From assembly GCA_036186865.1 (NCBI GenBank), contig AP025054.1, positions 23,452,925 to 23,516,924 on the forward strand: a DNA stretch of 64,000 nt, written 5' to 3'. Within the stretch, counting starts at the first letter, position 1; each line of letters starts with the position of its first letter. This document shows, in pieces, positions 1-10,232 of this stretch. This stretch comes from Eustoma russellianum (Eukaryota; Streptophyta; Magnoliopsida; Gentianales; Gentianaceae). The notes beneath the pieces are model-generated. The model saw only the letters and a program-made list of their open reading frames with translations. It ran no database searches and was not told the DNA's origin. Both the position numbers and the translations under genes were made by a program.

Positions 1-837
1 GAGATAGATAAGTTGCCCTATCACTTCCTTTAATGTGTGACATCTGACAATGATGGGAATGTCTCAGGCTAGTATGACTCTCTATGGGACTCTTTACTGG
101 TTTGGCCTCCAAAAAACCATCTTGTTCCAAAAGATCCAAGGTATACTTCCTATAGTTGATATGCATCCCATCTTCGCCTGAACCACTTCAATGCCTAGGA
201 AAACCTTCAAGTGGCCTAAATCTTTGATCTTGAACTCATGATGCAAGGATTGTTTAATGTCAGCTATGACCCCCTCATCATCACAAGTGACAATGATATC
301 ACCAACATACACCAAAAGAATCAAAAGAGAAGTCCCAACAGTCTTAGTGAATAGAGTATAGTCACAATTGGACTCACTGAAACCTATAGACAGCAAAAAT
401 TTGGTAAGAGTAGCATTCCAATCTCTGGTTTCCTGCTTCAAGCCATAAAGGGACTTCTGTAGCTTACAAACCATGTTAGGACTAGAAACTGAAAGACCAG
501 GAGGAGGCACCATATAGATATCTTCATGAAGATTGACATGAAGGAAGGCATTGTTAACATTTAGTTGATGAAGATGCCACTGAAATCTGGCTGTCAATGC
601 CAAAAATATCCTAATTGTTGTCATCTTCGCAACCGGAGAGTAAGTGTCCTGATAATCTATGCCATACTGCTGAGTGTAACCCTTATCCATCAGCCTTGCT
701 TTGTGACTCTCTACTGTGACATCATCCTTAAGCTTTACTTTGTAAACCCACTTACATCTAATTGCCTTCTTGCTTGAGGGTAAAAGCACTAGACTACATG
801 TATGGTTAGCTTTTAATGCTGCCAATTCAGTTGCCAT
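1..837 (-). pseudogene. Copia-1 reverse transcriptase (partial)
   Basis: A copia-type RT (RVT_2) fragment. The open frame at 94-837 shows the N-terminal RT signature (KWVYKVKLK, KARLMDKGYTQ), the QLNVNNAFLH box, the KSLYGLKQ box and LLVYVGDIIV at the catalytic box. That last motif normally reads YVDD, so the first catalytic Asp is Gly here. Downstream, towards position 1, the frame shifts, but the 'RxLIGxLIYL' region of the RT/RNase H connection is still recognisable. The enzyme would copy element RNA into cDNA. This copy looks inactive. Confidence 0.88.
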
Positions 838-918
838 AGCTGCCTACCAGATAGGTAAACTAGTAGCTTTTGCGTAAGTGTTAGGCTTAGTATGTACACT
901 TAAAACATATGCTTTGTG

Positions 919-1275
919 TTATGGAGCTACTGATGCATAAGTCATGAAGATGTGTATTGAATGGGGAAAAGTGTGAACTGGGATTTCAGAAGTTAAAGTG
1001 ATGGCATTCCAATGGTAGTCTTGTAGGTAGGTAGGCATCTGTCTGGCTCTATGAGGTCTAACATTAGGAAGAGGTTCAGAGATAAGAAGCAAGTTTATGA
1101 CAATACTGCCACCAGGCAAAGAGGTATAAGGAACATCAGAAAGTACAGAAGGAAGATCAAGTGAAGGCATAGATGAATGAGCATCAGGAGAAGACTGTGG
1201 GGTAGGGGTAGGTGTAGGCATGAGTGGGAATTGACTATTGTCAGTGGAAGAAGAAGGAGATGAAAAATGACCCAT
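919..1275 (-). pseudogene. Copia-1 Ser/Pro-rich integrase-RT linker
   Basis: About 118 codons rich in Ser, Pro and Thr, lying between the integrase C-terminal region and the RT, where copia polyproteins carry a low-complexity linker. It ends with the 'HxxNxITLTSEIPVHTFPHSI' type of sequence that precedes RT in this family. A stop at about 1276-1278 separates it from the upstream frame. It has no enzymatic motif of its own. Confidence 0.6.
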
Positions 1276-1278
1276 AGG

Positions 1279-2328
1279 CTAAAAAGTAGGAGATTGATTA
1301 GGAATCAAGGAAGGGAAGGAATCAGCTTCATAGTAAGGAGATGAAGTAGGCGCAATGGGTAGTGTAGCTGAAGCCTCAGGTGAAGAAGAACCTTGAGGCA
1401 TGAAGGGAAAGACTATTTCATGAAAAGAAACATCACTGGAAATATATATAGCTTTAGTGTCAAGGTCCTGAATAATGTAGCCTTTGGTGGTGTAAAAGAG
1501 ACCTAAGAATACACTCTTCTTAGCTCTTGCCGCAAATTTTTCTTTATGATTCTGAGTATTAATGCCAAATGCAAGACAACCAAACACCTTGAGGTGGTTA
1601 TAAGTAGGAACTGTTTTATACAGAAGTTCATATGGTGTTTTCTGGTGAAGAATGGGTGTAGGGTTGATGTTAATCGGATAAACTGAGTGTTGGACACAGA
1701 ACCCCCAATAAGATGAAGGAAGAAAAGACTGGAACTGGAAAAGGTGTCTTCCTTTGTTTTGCAAGAGGACACACAGTACATTGAAGTAAATGGTCAGGAA
1801 GTTCAACAAGGGGTCAATCTTTTGAACTTCTTTTATTCTTGGGATGGACATGTGGCCAAGCTTTGAATTCCACAGCAACGTGTCTGAAGAAGTGACAGCA
1901 TATGCCAAGGGAGTGGCAATAATAGAAGAAGCAATCGTGGTTACAGTCTTGGGTCTACCATGAAAGTAGTATAAGCCTTGATTTTCCTTAGCTGAACCAA
2001 TCTTCTTCTTGGTTCTGAGGTCCTGAATCAAGCAAACATTTGATTTAAAGGCAATCTCATACGGGTTGGATTGGGTGAGTTTGCTTAGTGACATGAGGTT
2101 GAATACAAAGACAGGAACATAAAACACATCAGTAAGAATCAGGCATGGATTTACTCTTATTGTTCCAATATATGTAACTCTAGCAAGAGACTTGTCAGGA
2201 AATTTAACAGAAATTGAATCAACAGGTGAATAAAATTCAAAGAGATGAATGCAAGAATAGAAATGATAACTAGTCCCAGAATCCAATATCCATATGTTTA
2301 AGTTTTGTTGCAATACTTTACCTGACAC
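1279..2328 (-). pseudogene. Copia-1 protease and integrase with catalytic core deleted
   Basis: The start of this frame carries the retroviral-type aspartic protease motif (ILDSGTS). A GAG-pre-integrase segment (LLWNSKLGHMS) and part of the zinc-binding region follow. The frame then jumps to the integrase C-terminal part (SYWGFCVQHSVYPIN, HLKVFGCLAFG). In Copia-2 and Copia-3 roughly 100-150 residues holding the DDE catalytic core lie between these parts; they are missing here. This is an internal deletion, so the element could not integrate by itself. Confidence 0.82.
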
Positions 2329-2430
2329 CTAACTAGAGATTGTAGCTTGTTGTGCTGACATGACAATATGGTGTGTACCTGTGCTACTTGAGACCTCAGC
2401 AACACTCTCACTGCTGCATTCTTGACGTTC

Positions 2431-3630
2431 TTACAACAAATTCAGCAGCTGGGCATAATGGTCTTGTGTGAAGCTTAGTGATGACCGAAACATCTGAGGT
2501 ATGGTAGCCACCATCTTTGGATTAGCAGTCTCATAGTTCTCAAACCCCTTATAGTCTGCTTGATTCATCACATCACCATACTGTTGCACATTGCCTCCAT
2601 TAGTCACTATGTTCATTTGACCTCTAGATTTGAAACCTGGTGGATACCCATGCTTCTTGTAGCACCTATCGATTGTATGTGCTGTTATATTTCAATGAGT
2701 ACAAAAAGGAACCCTAGATTTACTCTGATAAGGCCTTGGCATGCCCCTCCTGAAGCCTCTGCCAACTGGTTTCCGCCAAGATGCATTACTGGTACCAGGA
2801 CTAGTAAACCCATGTGCAAAATAGTTAAACCTAGGTGCACTTTTTACAATCATAACCGCTGAAGGATTGTTACAAAAGTGTCCTTGACTACCAGAATAGG
2901 TCAACTTCCTTTCCAGTTTCACTGCCATGGTAAAAGCAGTGTTCAAGTATTGTGAAGGAGTGGAAAGCAACACATGTGATTTGACTGCTTCAAACTCCTC
3001 ATTCAAGCCTTTCAAGAACTTGATTTCACAGTCATTGTCAACAAACTAATTAATCTTTGCTGTAAGATTACAAGTGCATCTGTGGCATGTGCAAGCAGGA
3101 ATGAATCTAAACACAAGCAACTCCTCCCACACACTCTCAAGCTTGGTATAATATTCAATTATACTGTTATTGTCTTGTTTAAGAGCATTAAATTCCTCTT
3201 GCAAATCAGAGAGTCTAAAGGGATCAGCATTTCCATATTTAAATTTCTGATCATTCCAAATGTCTACAATAGAATCAAGCCATAGAACACTCTCTCCAAT
3301 ACTAGTAGTCAAAGAATTTACTAACCAGGAGGCTACCATGTTGTTAGCCTTAACCCACGCATTGTATCTATGAGCCTTTTCTGCAGGCCTCTCAATCGTG
3401 CTATCCACAAACCCAACTTTATTTTTTGATTCAAGAGCTCTTCTCACAAATCTACTCCAACTATGATAATTGTTTCCATCAAGCAACGGTTGCACTAACA
3501 CCATAGACGGATTTTCACTTGGATGAATGAAATACGGATCATCCACATGATCAATAGCAGCATTGGAGGTAGAAGCAGGAACAAGAATGTTATTGCTATT
3601 GTTTGACGCAATGAAGGTTCCAAAATTCAT
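2431..3630 (-). pseudogene. Copia-1 gag with broken CCHC zinc knuckle
   Basis: The capsid-like N-terminal part is open at 3046-3630 (LLDGNNYHSWSRFVRRAL, a copia gag signature) and continues at 2692-3015 with the LKGLNEEFEAVKSHVLLSTP region. The zinc knuckle (CTHxNxTAHTIDRC) has a TGA at 2692-2694 in place of its second Cys, which fits a TGC to TGA change. An in-frame stop also separates the two gag parts near 3045. Gag would package element RNA; this copy cannot. Confidence 0.85.
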
Positions 3631-3650
3631 GAATTATTGCTCTGATAATA

Positions 3651-4142
3651 TGTGAAAAATACGTCAGCTAACAAGAAAATTGGAATTGATCACAAGAACT
3701 CAACACATACAAGAGATAACAAATAACGAAGAATGACACGAGAGAAACAGAGTGACTTTGCAGTGGATTCTATAGAAAAATTGAGAAGGAAAAATTTACT
3801 GATTCAGGCGGTTACAGCAGTATTCAAAGGAAGAAGAAGCAGGTGAAGGCTATAATGCCCTTATACTAGCTACTACTATAACTATGCTAGTAAGGGCAAA
3901 TCCGACATTTCTCCTGTTTTGAAGTCTCCCGCCTAAACTCCTTCTTCCTCTTAGCTACCTGCATCAAGTTGGTGACACCCCTCCGATATTCACAGGCTCA
4001 CTTCCTTCCTGAAGTCTTCACATTTCACTTGCAAGTTAAGGCAGCAACTAAATGTCTTAATTGTTGATTGCACTTTTAATATGGCTGTGCAAACTCAATC
4101 TTCCTCGGATGACCAACAGCATCATCAACTACAACTTTGACA
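3651..4142 (-). repeat. Copia-1 5' LTR
   Basis: A 492-bp segment directly upstream (in minus orientation) of the gag leader. On the minus strand it begins TGTCAAAG and ends TTTTTCACA, the usual TG...CA termini. The plus-strand sequence next to it at 3639-3650 is a degenerate complement of the initiator-Met tRNA primer-binding site (two mismatches to GCTCTGATACCA). The partner 3' LTR is outside the window. Confidence 0.75.
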
Positions 4143-4192
4143 TACCTCTTCTAGTGAACCGTTTTTGAATGAAATGAAGTATCAATTTTCTA

Positions 4193-4490
4193 TCATAAAA
4201 ACAAAGACGGTCGCCAAAAGAGGAGAAGATACTGGATGATTTCAGGACCAATAATCCATGATAGTAGTGGCCACATAGGTGGAGGCAGTATGCTTTGAAA
4301 TTGCATTGATCGGCTCGTTAGATGATTAATCTCATCTCTCAACTTCTCAATCTTCTTCGTCTCAGCTTCAGTACTGGGAAATGGTGTCCGTAGAGACAAG
4401 AAAATTTCATCAATATGTTCAGGGATAGTGTTTTGCACGTCAACATCATCATGGTCGTGAACCTCTTGATGCTCTTCAACATCTCTTTTT
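4193..4490 (-). pseudogene. unidentified exon-like fragment A
   Basis: Between Copia-1 and Copia-2 lies non-transposon sequence with a minus-strand open frame of about 98 codons. It follows a good splice-acceptor context (pyrimidine-rich, then GCGCAG at 4491-4496). The peptide starts acidic and His-rich (EEHQEVHDHDDVDV), has a charged helix-like middle (ETKKIEKLRDEI) and a hydrophobic, aromatic end before a stop at 4193. I do not recognise the family. It lies in the same orientation as the fragments at 20270-26056, from which Copia-2 separates it, so it may be the downstream exon of the same disrupted gene. That link is inference. Confidence 0.35.
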
Positions 4491-4768
4491 CTGCGCAGGC
4501 AAGGTCAAGCCTTGCCTGACACAATCAGGATACATGTTAAGAAAAACAAAGCAAAATTAGGATACATGTTAACAAAGAAGAAATTTGTTCTAGTAACTGT
4601 GGTCCTGGGTATATTCATCCTATTTCCATCGGAATTGCTGTGTCAGATATATCAGGATCCCCATATACTCATTAAGTTGTCCCCAGAATTGCAGTAGAAC
4701 TCAAAAGGATCGTAATGGAAGATATAACGAGATCCTAGTGGATTAATATTGGTTATTAACGCTAGAGT
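4491..4768. other. presumed intron or flank left of Copia-2
   Basis: A short AT-rich stretch without a convincing reading frame. A 15-bp motif (GGATACATGTTAA...) occurs twice, near 4526 and 4560. The last five bases (4764-4768, AGAGT) are the Copia-2 target-site duplication. Confidence 0.4.
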
Positions 4769-5305
4769 TGAGAAATTTGTGAAACAAACACAAATTCTGA
4801 ACAACAAACAATCAATCTATAGAAACTTGATGAAATCAAATGAAAAGGAGAGAGAAATGAAGGAGAATTGATATTGCTTGGGAGGATTACATTCAACTGA
4901 ATTCTGCAGCAATGCAACTAACTTTCTCTAGGCATTAGGCACGCTATTAAGGAAGAAGAACCAATAAGTAAAATTACAAGAAAGCTCTTTTAATAACTAC
5001 TTTTACAAAACAACTGTGAAGGACATTTTCAACATTTCACACGTTTAAACACTTTGCACCCTTCCTCTTTTCTTTCTCCTTCGCATTTCAATTAACCTCC
5101 TTCGGAAAATACAGGATCACCGTGCCATCTTGGTTCTTTTGTGTTTCTTCCAGCTCATATCACCAACTAAGCATCTTAATCGTTGATTCCCTCTTTCATC
5201 CTGCGGTGTAAATGGCTAATGACACAGATCATGCCCATCAACTAATGAGCTAGCTACTCTTCCTTCCCTTTACCAACCTCGGCCTCTTCTTCTATACCTT
5301 TGACA
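4769..5305 (-). repeat. Copia-2 3' LTR
   Basis: A 537-bp LTR, colinear with 19731-20269. On the minus strand it begins TGTCAAAGGTATAG and ends TTTCTCA. It is preceded, in minus orientation, by a polypurine tract at 5306-5320 (AAGCTTGAGGGGGGA). Confidence 0.92.
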
Positions 5306-5320
5306 TCCCCCCTCAAGCTT
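5306..5320 (-). other. Copia-2 polypurine tract
   Basis: Directly upstream (minus sense) of the 3' LTR. The run GAGGGGGGA is the expected priming site for plus-strand DNA synthesis. Confidence 0.8.
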
Positions 5321-6841
5321 AGCTTGGAATATATGTTGTATGTCCCTAATGCTGCAGAAAGAACTCCCAATCTTTTTGAATCAAGAGGTTTAGTAAACAT
5401 ATCGGCCAACTGTAACTCACTCCTTATTGGCATTAGCTCGATTGCTCCTTCTTGTAATTTGTCCCTTAATACATGACAATCAATATCAATGTGCTTGGTC
5501 CTTTCATGAAATATTGGGTTTTCAGCTATATAAATGATACTTTTACAGTCACAAAATACCTCAACTGGCTTACTAGCATGTACTCCCAAGTCTTTCAAAA
5601 GATAAGTGAGTCATTGAACCTCACAGACTAATGTCATTGCTCTATACTCTGCCTCTGCTGAGGACCTTGATGCCGTAGTTTGTTTCTTTGATTTCCAAGA
5701 AATTAAGGCTTCTCCTAGGAATACACAATATCCTGTGGTGGACCTCCTTATCTCATGGTAGCCTTCTCAGTCTGTATCCACAAATGCCTTTAGCTTCAAA
5801 CCTCCAGTTCTAGGAAACAACAGACCTTGTCCTACAGTTCCTTTAATGTATCTCAAGACCCTATATGTAGCCTTAAGGTGGTTCTCAGCAGGGCAATCTA
5901 AAAACTAACTCAGTTTTTGTACAGAGAATGCTATATCAAGTCTAGATATAATAAGGTAAAGCAATTTCCCTATAAGTCTTTTGTACTGTGAAACATCCTC
6001 TATTAATGGTGAATCATTATGTGTCAGTCTCAAACTGCTCTCCATAGGGCTTTTTGCTGGTTTTGAATGCAAGAATCCAGCCTGATCTAACAATTCCAGT
6101 GTGTACTTTCTTTGATTAATGTGAACTCCCCCTTGCTTTGGATACCTCAATGCCAAGGAAGTATTTAAGATCTCCTAGATCCTTTATTTGGAATCTAGTA
6201 TGAAGAGCCTTCTTGATCTGGGATATGAGTGCTTCTGAAGGACTAGTCACTATTATATTAGCAACATACACTAACAAAATGATCAAGGAAGAATCCACTG
6301 ATTTAGTGAAAATTGTATAATCTGCCTTTGATTGATGGAATCCCTGAGATATCAGAAATTGAGTCAAGTACTACTCTTATTGTAGTACTTGATGATGTGC
6401 TGCAAGGGCAAGTACTACTCTTACTGTAGTTAGTTTGATAACTGGAGAAAAGGTGTCCTGGTAGTCTGTGCCAAGCTTCTGACTAGACCCCTTAGCAATT
6501 AATCTAGCCTTATATCTCTCCACCGTCCCATCAGACTTCAGCTTGGTTTTGTAAGCCCATCTGCAGCCAATTGGTTTCTTACCTGGAGGTAAAGGCACTA
6601 TAGACCAGGTCTTATTAGCCTCTAACGCTGCTAGCTCTGCTCCCATTGCTTCCTGCCATACAGAAGAGCTAGATGCTTCTAGGTAAGATTGAGGTTCTGT
6701 ATGTGTACTCAAGTTTAAAACATATGCTTTGTACTGTGGAATCAGAAATCCAAATGTGAAGTACTTATGCAAAGAGTGAGGAGAAGTATGAGAAACTGGC
6801 TTAGGGGATTTCGAGAATTGGTTACAATAATAGTCTTGCAA
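5306..6841 (-). pseudogene. Copia-2 reverse transcriptase and RNase H
   Basis: RT pieces are open at 6377-6841 (EAMGAELAALEANKTW, KARLIAKG), 6116-6367 (LLVYVANIIV where YVDD is expected, so the Asp pair is lost) and 5905-6156 (RLIGKLLYLIISR). RNase H follows, with the C-terminal part open at 5254-5598 (VFCDCKSIIYIAENPIFHERTKHIDIDCH, LADMFTKPL) and running to the polypurine tract. Several frameshifts separate the pieces. The order and motifs are those of a copia pol 3' half; the missing catalytic Asp pair makes it inactive. Confidence 0.88.
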
Positions 6842-7449
6842 ATATGCGGGAACATGTCTAATGAGCTGAGGTCTTGATTAGTCGGTGTAGGATTATATTC
6901 ATTAGAAGGATCAAGAGGAGGCAGCTCAATGACCAGCTTACTTGGAGGTAGTGGAGAATGTGATGGTAAGTTTATGGAGGGAGAAGAAGTGCCAGTCTCA
7001 GTTGAGGATGCTGATGGATCATGATGAGGATCATGCACTGACATTGCAGGTGAGGTGGACAAAGGGGATATGAGAGGTGCTATAGAGTTGGATGCTGAGG
7101 CTGGAGTCTCAATGTAGCTGGGTACAACATCATTTACTGGTGGACATGCAGATTCTGGGTATGACAGTGGAGACAAAGTCACCTTGTCATAATGACCTGA
7201 CTGTGTGCAATAAGGAAAAACAGTCTCATGAAAAACAACATCTATGCATATATACGCATCTTTTGTATCAAGGTCCTGTAAAACATACCCTTTTGTAGTA
7301 TGTGACATGCCTAGAAAAATGCTCTTTCTGGACCTTGAGCCAAACTTGTCTTTGTGTGGCTGTGTATTTGTTCCAAAAGCAAGACAACCAAAGATTTTTA
7401 GATGAGAATAAGAAGGAGATTTGTGGTACAAAAGTTGGTAGGGAGTTTT
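6842..7449 (-). pseudogene. Copia-2 integrase C-terminal part and linker
   Basis: It carries TPYQLLYHKSPSYSHLKIFG and the CLAFGTNTQ...FLGMSHTTKGY region, typical of the copia integrase C-terminal end. A Ser/Pro/Thr-rich linker (about 6850-7200) then leads to RT. The upstream half of the integrase lies 10 kb away at 17392-17985; the chromovirus insertion at 7449/7450 cuts the coding sequence just before TPYQLL. Confidence 0.88.
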
Positions 7450-7685
7450 TGTTATGCCCCGCACCCTCCGTAGGGTAATTAAAAGACAAAAAAGGAGTTC
7501 ACGGAAATTATTGACGGTCAACCGTACTAATGACAATTAAATAATAGGATTAATAAGAATTAAATGAAGGGTTAAATATTAGAAATTAATTTGTATTCAA
7601 TTTTTAATATTAAATATTAGGATTTATCTTTTAAGATAAATAGATAATAGATATAATTTAGAAACACCAAACCTTTCCCTTCCCA

Positions 7686-7711
7686 TATAAAAACTGACAA
7701 AGCGTCAGTTT
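7686..7711 (+). promoter_or_regulatory. TATA box with adjoining hairpin in chromovirus 5' LTR
   Basis: TATAAAAA at 7686-7693 overlaps the first arm of a perfect 8-bp inverted repeat: AAACTGAC (7691-7698), loop AAAGC, GTCAGTTT (7704-7711). The same arrangement occurs at 15119-15144 in the 3' LTR. Its position about 240 bp into the LTR suits a U3 promoter. The hairpin would lie between the TATA box and the expected transcription start. Confidence 0.5.
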
Positions 7712-8313
7712 CTCTATTTTACAGAAAACATCGACGCTCCTTTTTCCCTGCCCTAGCCGTTTCTGTTCCAACCACGTAGAGGAAGAAGATAGTCTCCGGG
7801 AACCGATCCTACCTTCGTTTGTTTTCCAATCCGTCTCCGAGTAATCAAAGGCAAGTAACTTACTTATAAGTTCCTGCGATTTGCGAAAGAGAAATGACCT
7901 ATTTTGATATCAAATTGGATCACCATGCAGTAGATTCGTTCTCTGGTTATTTGCTTATGATTTATGTGTTTTGGTTTCAAGATTTGGCCAATGTATATGA
8001 AAAAGCATTTGTTGATATTGTTGATTACGTGAAATCCTGCAAATCCCTACCCCTGCATCCCTTCTTGGTGTGGTTTCATAGTTGTGAAGGGTTTGAGAGG
8101 AAAGATGAGATTTTTGGGATTGAGAGAGTCGGATAATTACGTTCTAGGCTTGAATCGTTGTGTGGTATGCGTATAAGTGTTTGAACCTATAGTTTAAGCA
8201 TGGATGATAGCAGGGATTAGGCTTGGATTGAATGGATCGATGTTTGGACATGTTGGTGTTTTTGGTTTTGCAGTGGTTGCAGAAAACGCAGAGGAAATTT
8301 GGAGGAACCGCAG

Positions 8314-8526
8314 ACATCGATCGTTCGATGTCAGAGATCGATGTCCCCAGTTGGACATCGATCGATCGATGTAGTGGTTGCTGAGAGATCGATGTCCCCA
8401 GTTGGACATTGATCGATCGATGTGCAGGTAGCCTGAGAGATCGATGTCCTCAGTCGGACATCGATCGATCGATGTAGGTGAGGCTGAGAGATCGATGTCC
8501 CCAGTTGGACATCGATCGATCGAAGT
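8314..8526 (+). repeat. palindromic tandem array, roughly 51-bp unit (5' LTR)
   Basis: About four copies of a unit containing GATCGATGTCCCCAGT, then TGGACATCGATCGATCGATGT. Each unit holds an inverted repeat (GATGTCC...GGACATC) and overlapping ATCGAT palindromes. The partner array is at 15748-15959. Confidence 0.85.
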
Positions 8527-9035
8527 AGGGGCTGAAGTCCATCAGTTTTGTGGGAAATAGAGGAAGAAAGAGGGAAGCTCGGGGAGTCTATGAGTGACCT
8601 TAGAGACTTCTTAAGATCTGATTAAAGGTAGTCTAAGTCTCGGGAACATGACTTAGGATGGTGAATCAATTTGGAGAGTTCGAAAGGGGTTTTCGAATCG
8701 CATTTCAATGTGTACGACTTAGAAGGGTTAGGAGATGAACGCACGAGGTGTTTGAGAGTTCAATGAAAGATGGTTAGGGATATTGCCTTAAGTTGTGAAC
8801 CTTAGAGTCACGTCTAAGTGTTGACGAGATGGTTGAAGCCTAAGTTATGATGCGTAAGTTAGGGAAAACTTGTGTGTTGCTTATACTTGCGCATGTGTAC
8901 ATGAACTGCTTATGTGAACGTGAATTGCATACGAGAACGAGAAAGGTGATTGAAACGAGGAGTCTGCATCATGGCACTTGCATTTGCATATCGATTTGAA
9001 AAGAGAGATGTGCTTCGGTACAGACTTGCGAAGGT

Positions 9036-9270
9036 GACCTGCAGTGTTAACCGGGATGAAAATTTAAGCCGGGGTGCATTGCAGGGCACAAAAGACTGTA
9101 ACGTAAACCGGGATGGAAATATAAGTAGGGGCGCGTTACAGGGTATAAAGTTGTCTGTAATGCTAATCGGGATGGAAATATAAGCCGAGGTGCATTACAG
9201 GGTATAAAGTTGGTTGTAACATAAACCGGGATGAAAATATAAGCCGAGGCGCGTTACAGGGTATAAAGTT
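9036..9270 (+). repeat. tandem array, roughly 55-bp unit (5' LTR)
   Basis: Four to five copies of a unit with the core AACCGGGATGGAAATATAAG, then CCGGGGCGCGTTACAGGGTATAAAGT. It is more GC-rich than its surroundings. The same array is at 16473-16705 in the 3' LTR. Confidence 0.85.
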
Positions 9271-9955
9271 ATGTGATGTGACCAGACATTATGACATGCA
9301 TTGCACTGTTTTAAAAGAGAAAGTGTTCATGCATATGTGAATGTGTAGTGTAGTGCATATTTTGACATGCATCACGAGAGTCAATGTGGTATGATTGTGA
9401 GTGGTATCTGACTGCCAATGAATTGTTAATTGTGTGCAAATTGCTGTACTTGCTTTATTACGTTATTCACTTATATATTTGGAAGCTTTCCAAGACATGT
9501 GCCCCACAATTCCCTTGAATTATATATTACTCGTGTCTTGCCATGTGTTGATCCCGTATGTCTTATAAGCGGGTTACTTGCTAGCGTTTTTCGCTAAGGG
9601 TACTGCCTTTGTCTTTGCAGATGAGCCTAGTTACGATATGATCTTTATTGAGGATGACGGCGAGTGGGCTGAATGGGATGCATAGAGACATTGTGGGAGC
9701 TAGTTGAGACAGTTATTATTAACTCCAGTTCTTGTATTTACTTGAGGATTAGTTTGTTATGCCTTTTGAGATTTTATTATCATTTGATATACGGAATTGA
9801 TGGTGGAGATTTATTAGATATATGTGTTTCCGCACTTGTTTCTCTTACGTCATTGATGATGTGTATTCGAGAGATGAGACGTCTTGTAGTCTTCTCAGTA
9901 AGCTACGACGGGTGAACCGGTTCGGATTCCGCTGTCCGGGTCGGGGCGCTACAGG

Positions 9956-9967
9956 TGGTATCAGAGC
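9956..9967 (+). other. chromovirus primer-binding site
   Basis: TGGTATCAGAGC, an exact complement of the 3' end of plant initiator Met-tRNA, two bases after the end of the 5' LTR. It is the start site for minus-strand cDNA. Confidence 0.92.
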
Positions 9968-10232
9968 CTAGGCTTCACATCTACCTCGGAGACCTAGGTT
10001 ATGACATGTAGAGTCTTAAGTTATGATTTTCACCTTAAGTTGATCTTTAAGTCTGAGTATGTAATCTTAGATTTAAGTTTGATTGGGATGGGTGTGTGTA
10101 CGAGCGCGATTAAGTGTAAGCCATAAATGTTAATTATTTTAGTTCGTAAACACCGCCTTGTACACATTATGGATCTCAAACACTGATTTATTTCTAAACT
10201 GCTAGATACTAATAAACGTGACCTTGCAGAAA
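9968..10232 (+). other. chromovirus untranslated leader
   Basis: About 265 bp between the PBS and the first plausible gag ATG at 10233. No conserved frame was seen. An ACCTTGCAG sequence just before the ATG resembles a splice acceptor, but I see no evidence of use. Confidence 0.5.

Larger units (their letters stand above)
1..4142 (-). mobile_element. Copia-1, Ty1/copia retrotransposon, cut by window edge
   Basis: Read on the minus strand the order is 5' LTR (3651-4142), primer-binding site, gag, zinc finger, protease, integrase remnant and reverse transcriptase. This is the Ty1/copia order, with integrase before RT. The RNase H end and the 3' LTR lie outside the window. The coding region is broken by stops and frame changes and has lost the integrase catalytic core, so it is dead. 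Gag and protease resemble Copia-2 closely, so the two belong to one family. The right boundary is the LTR terminus at 4142; the TSD cannot be checked because the other end is missing. Confidence 0.9.
7450..9953 (+). repeat. chromovirus 5' LTR
   Basis: 2504 bp, starting TGTTATGCCCCGCACCC and ending GGGGCGCTACA, so the termini are TG...CA. It contains a TATA box followed by a hairpin, a roughly 51-bp palindromic tandem array and a roughly 55-bp tandem array. It includes an 80-codon reading frame at 7894-8136 that is retained in the 3' LTR only because the LTRs are nearly identical. Confidence 0.95.

Noticed and set aside
7894..8136. 80-codon plus frame in the chromovirus LTR, repeated at 15309-15569
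   Set aside because: Its conservation follows from LTR identity. It has no domain, and the position downstream of a TATA box in an LTR gives no independent support.
8314..8526. Possible CRISPR-like array (regular palindromic repeats)
   Set aside because: The units are tandem with no unique spacers, lie in a plant LTR and are duplicated in the partner LTR.
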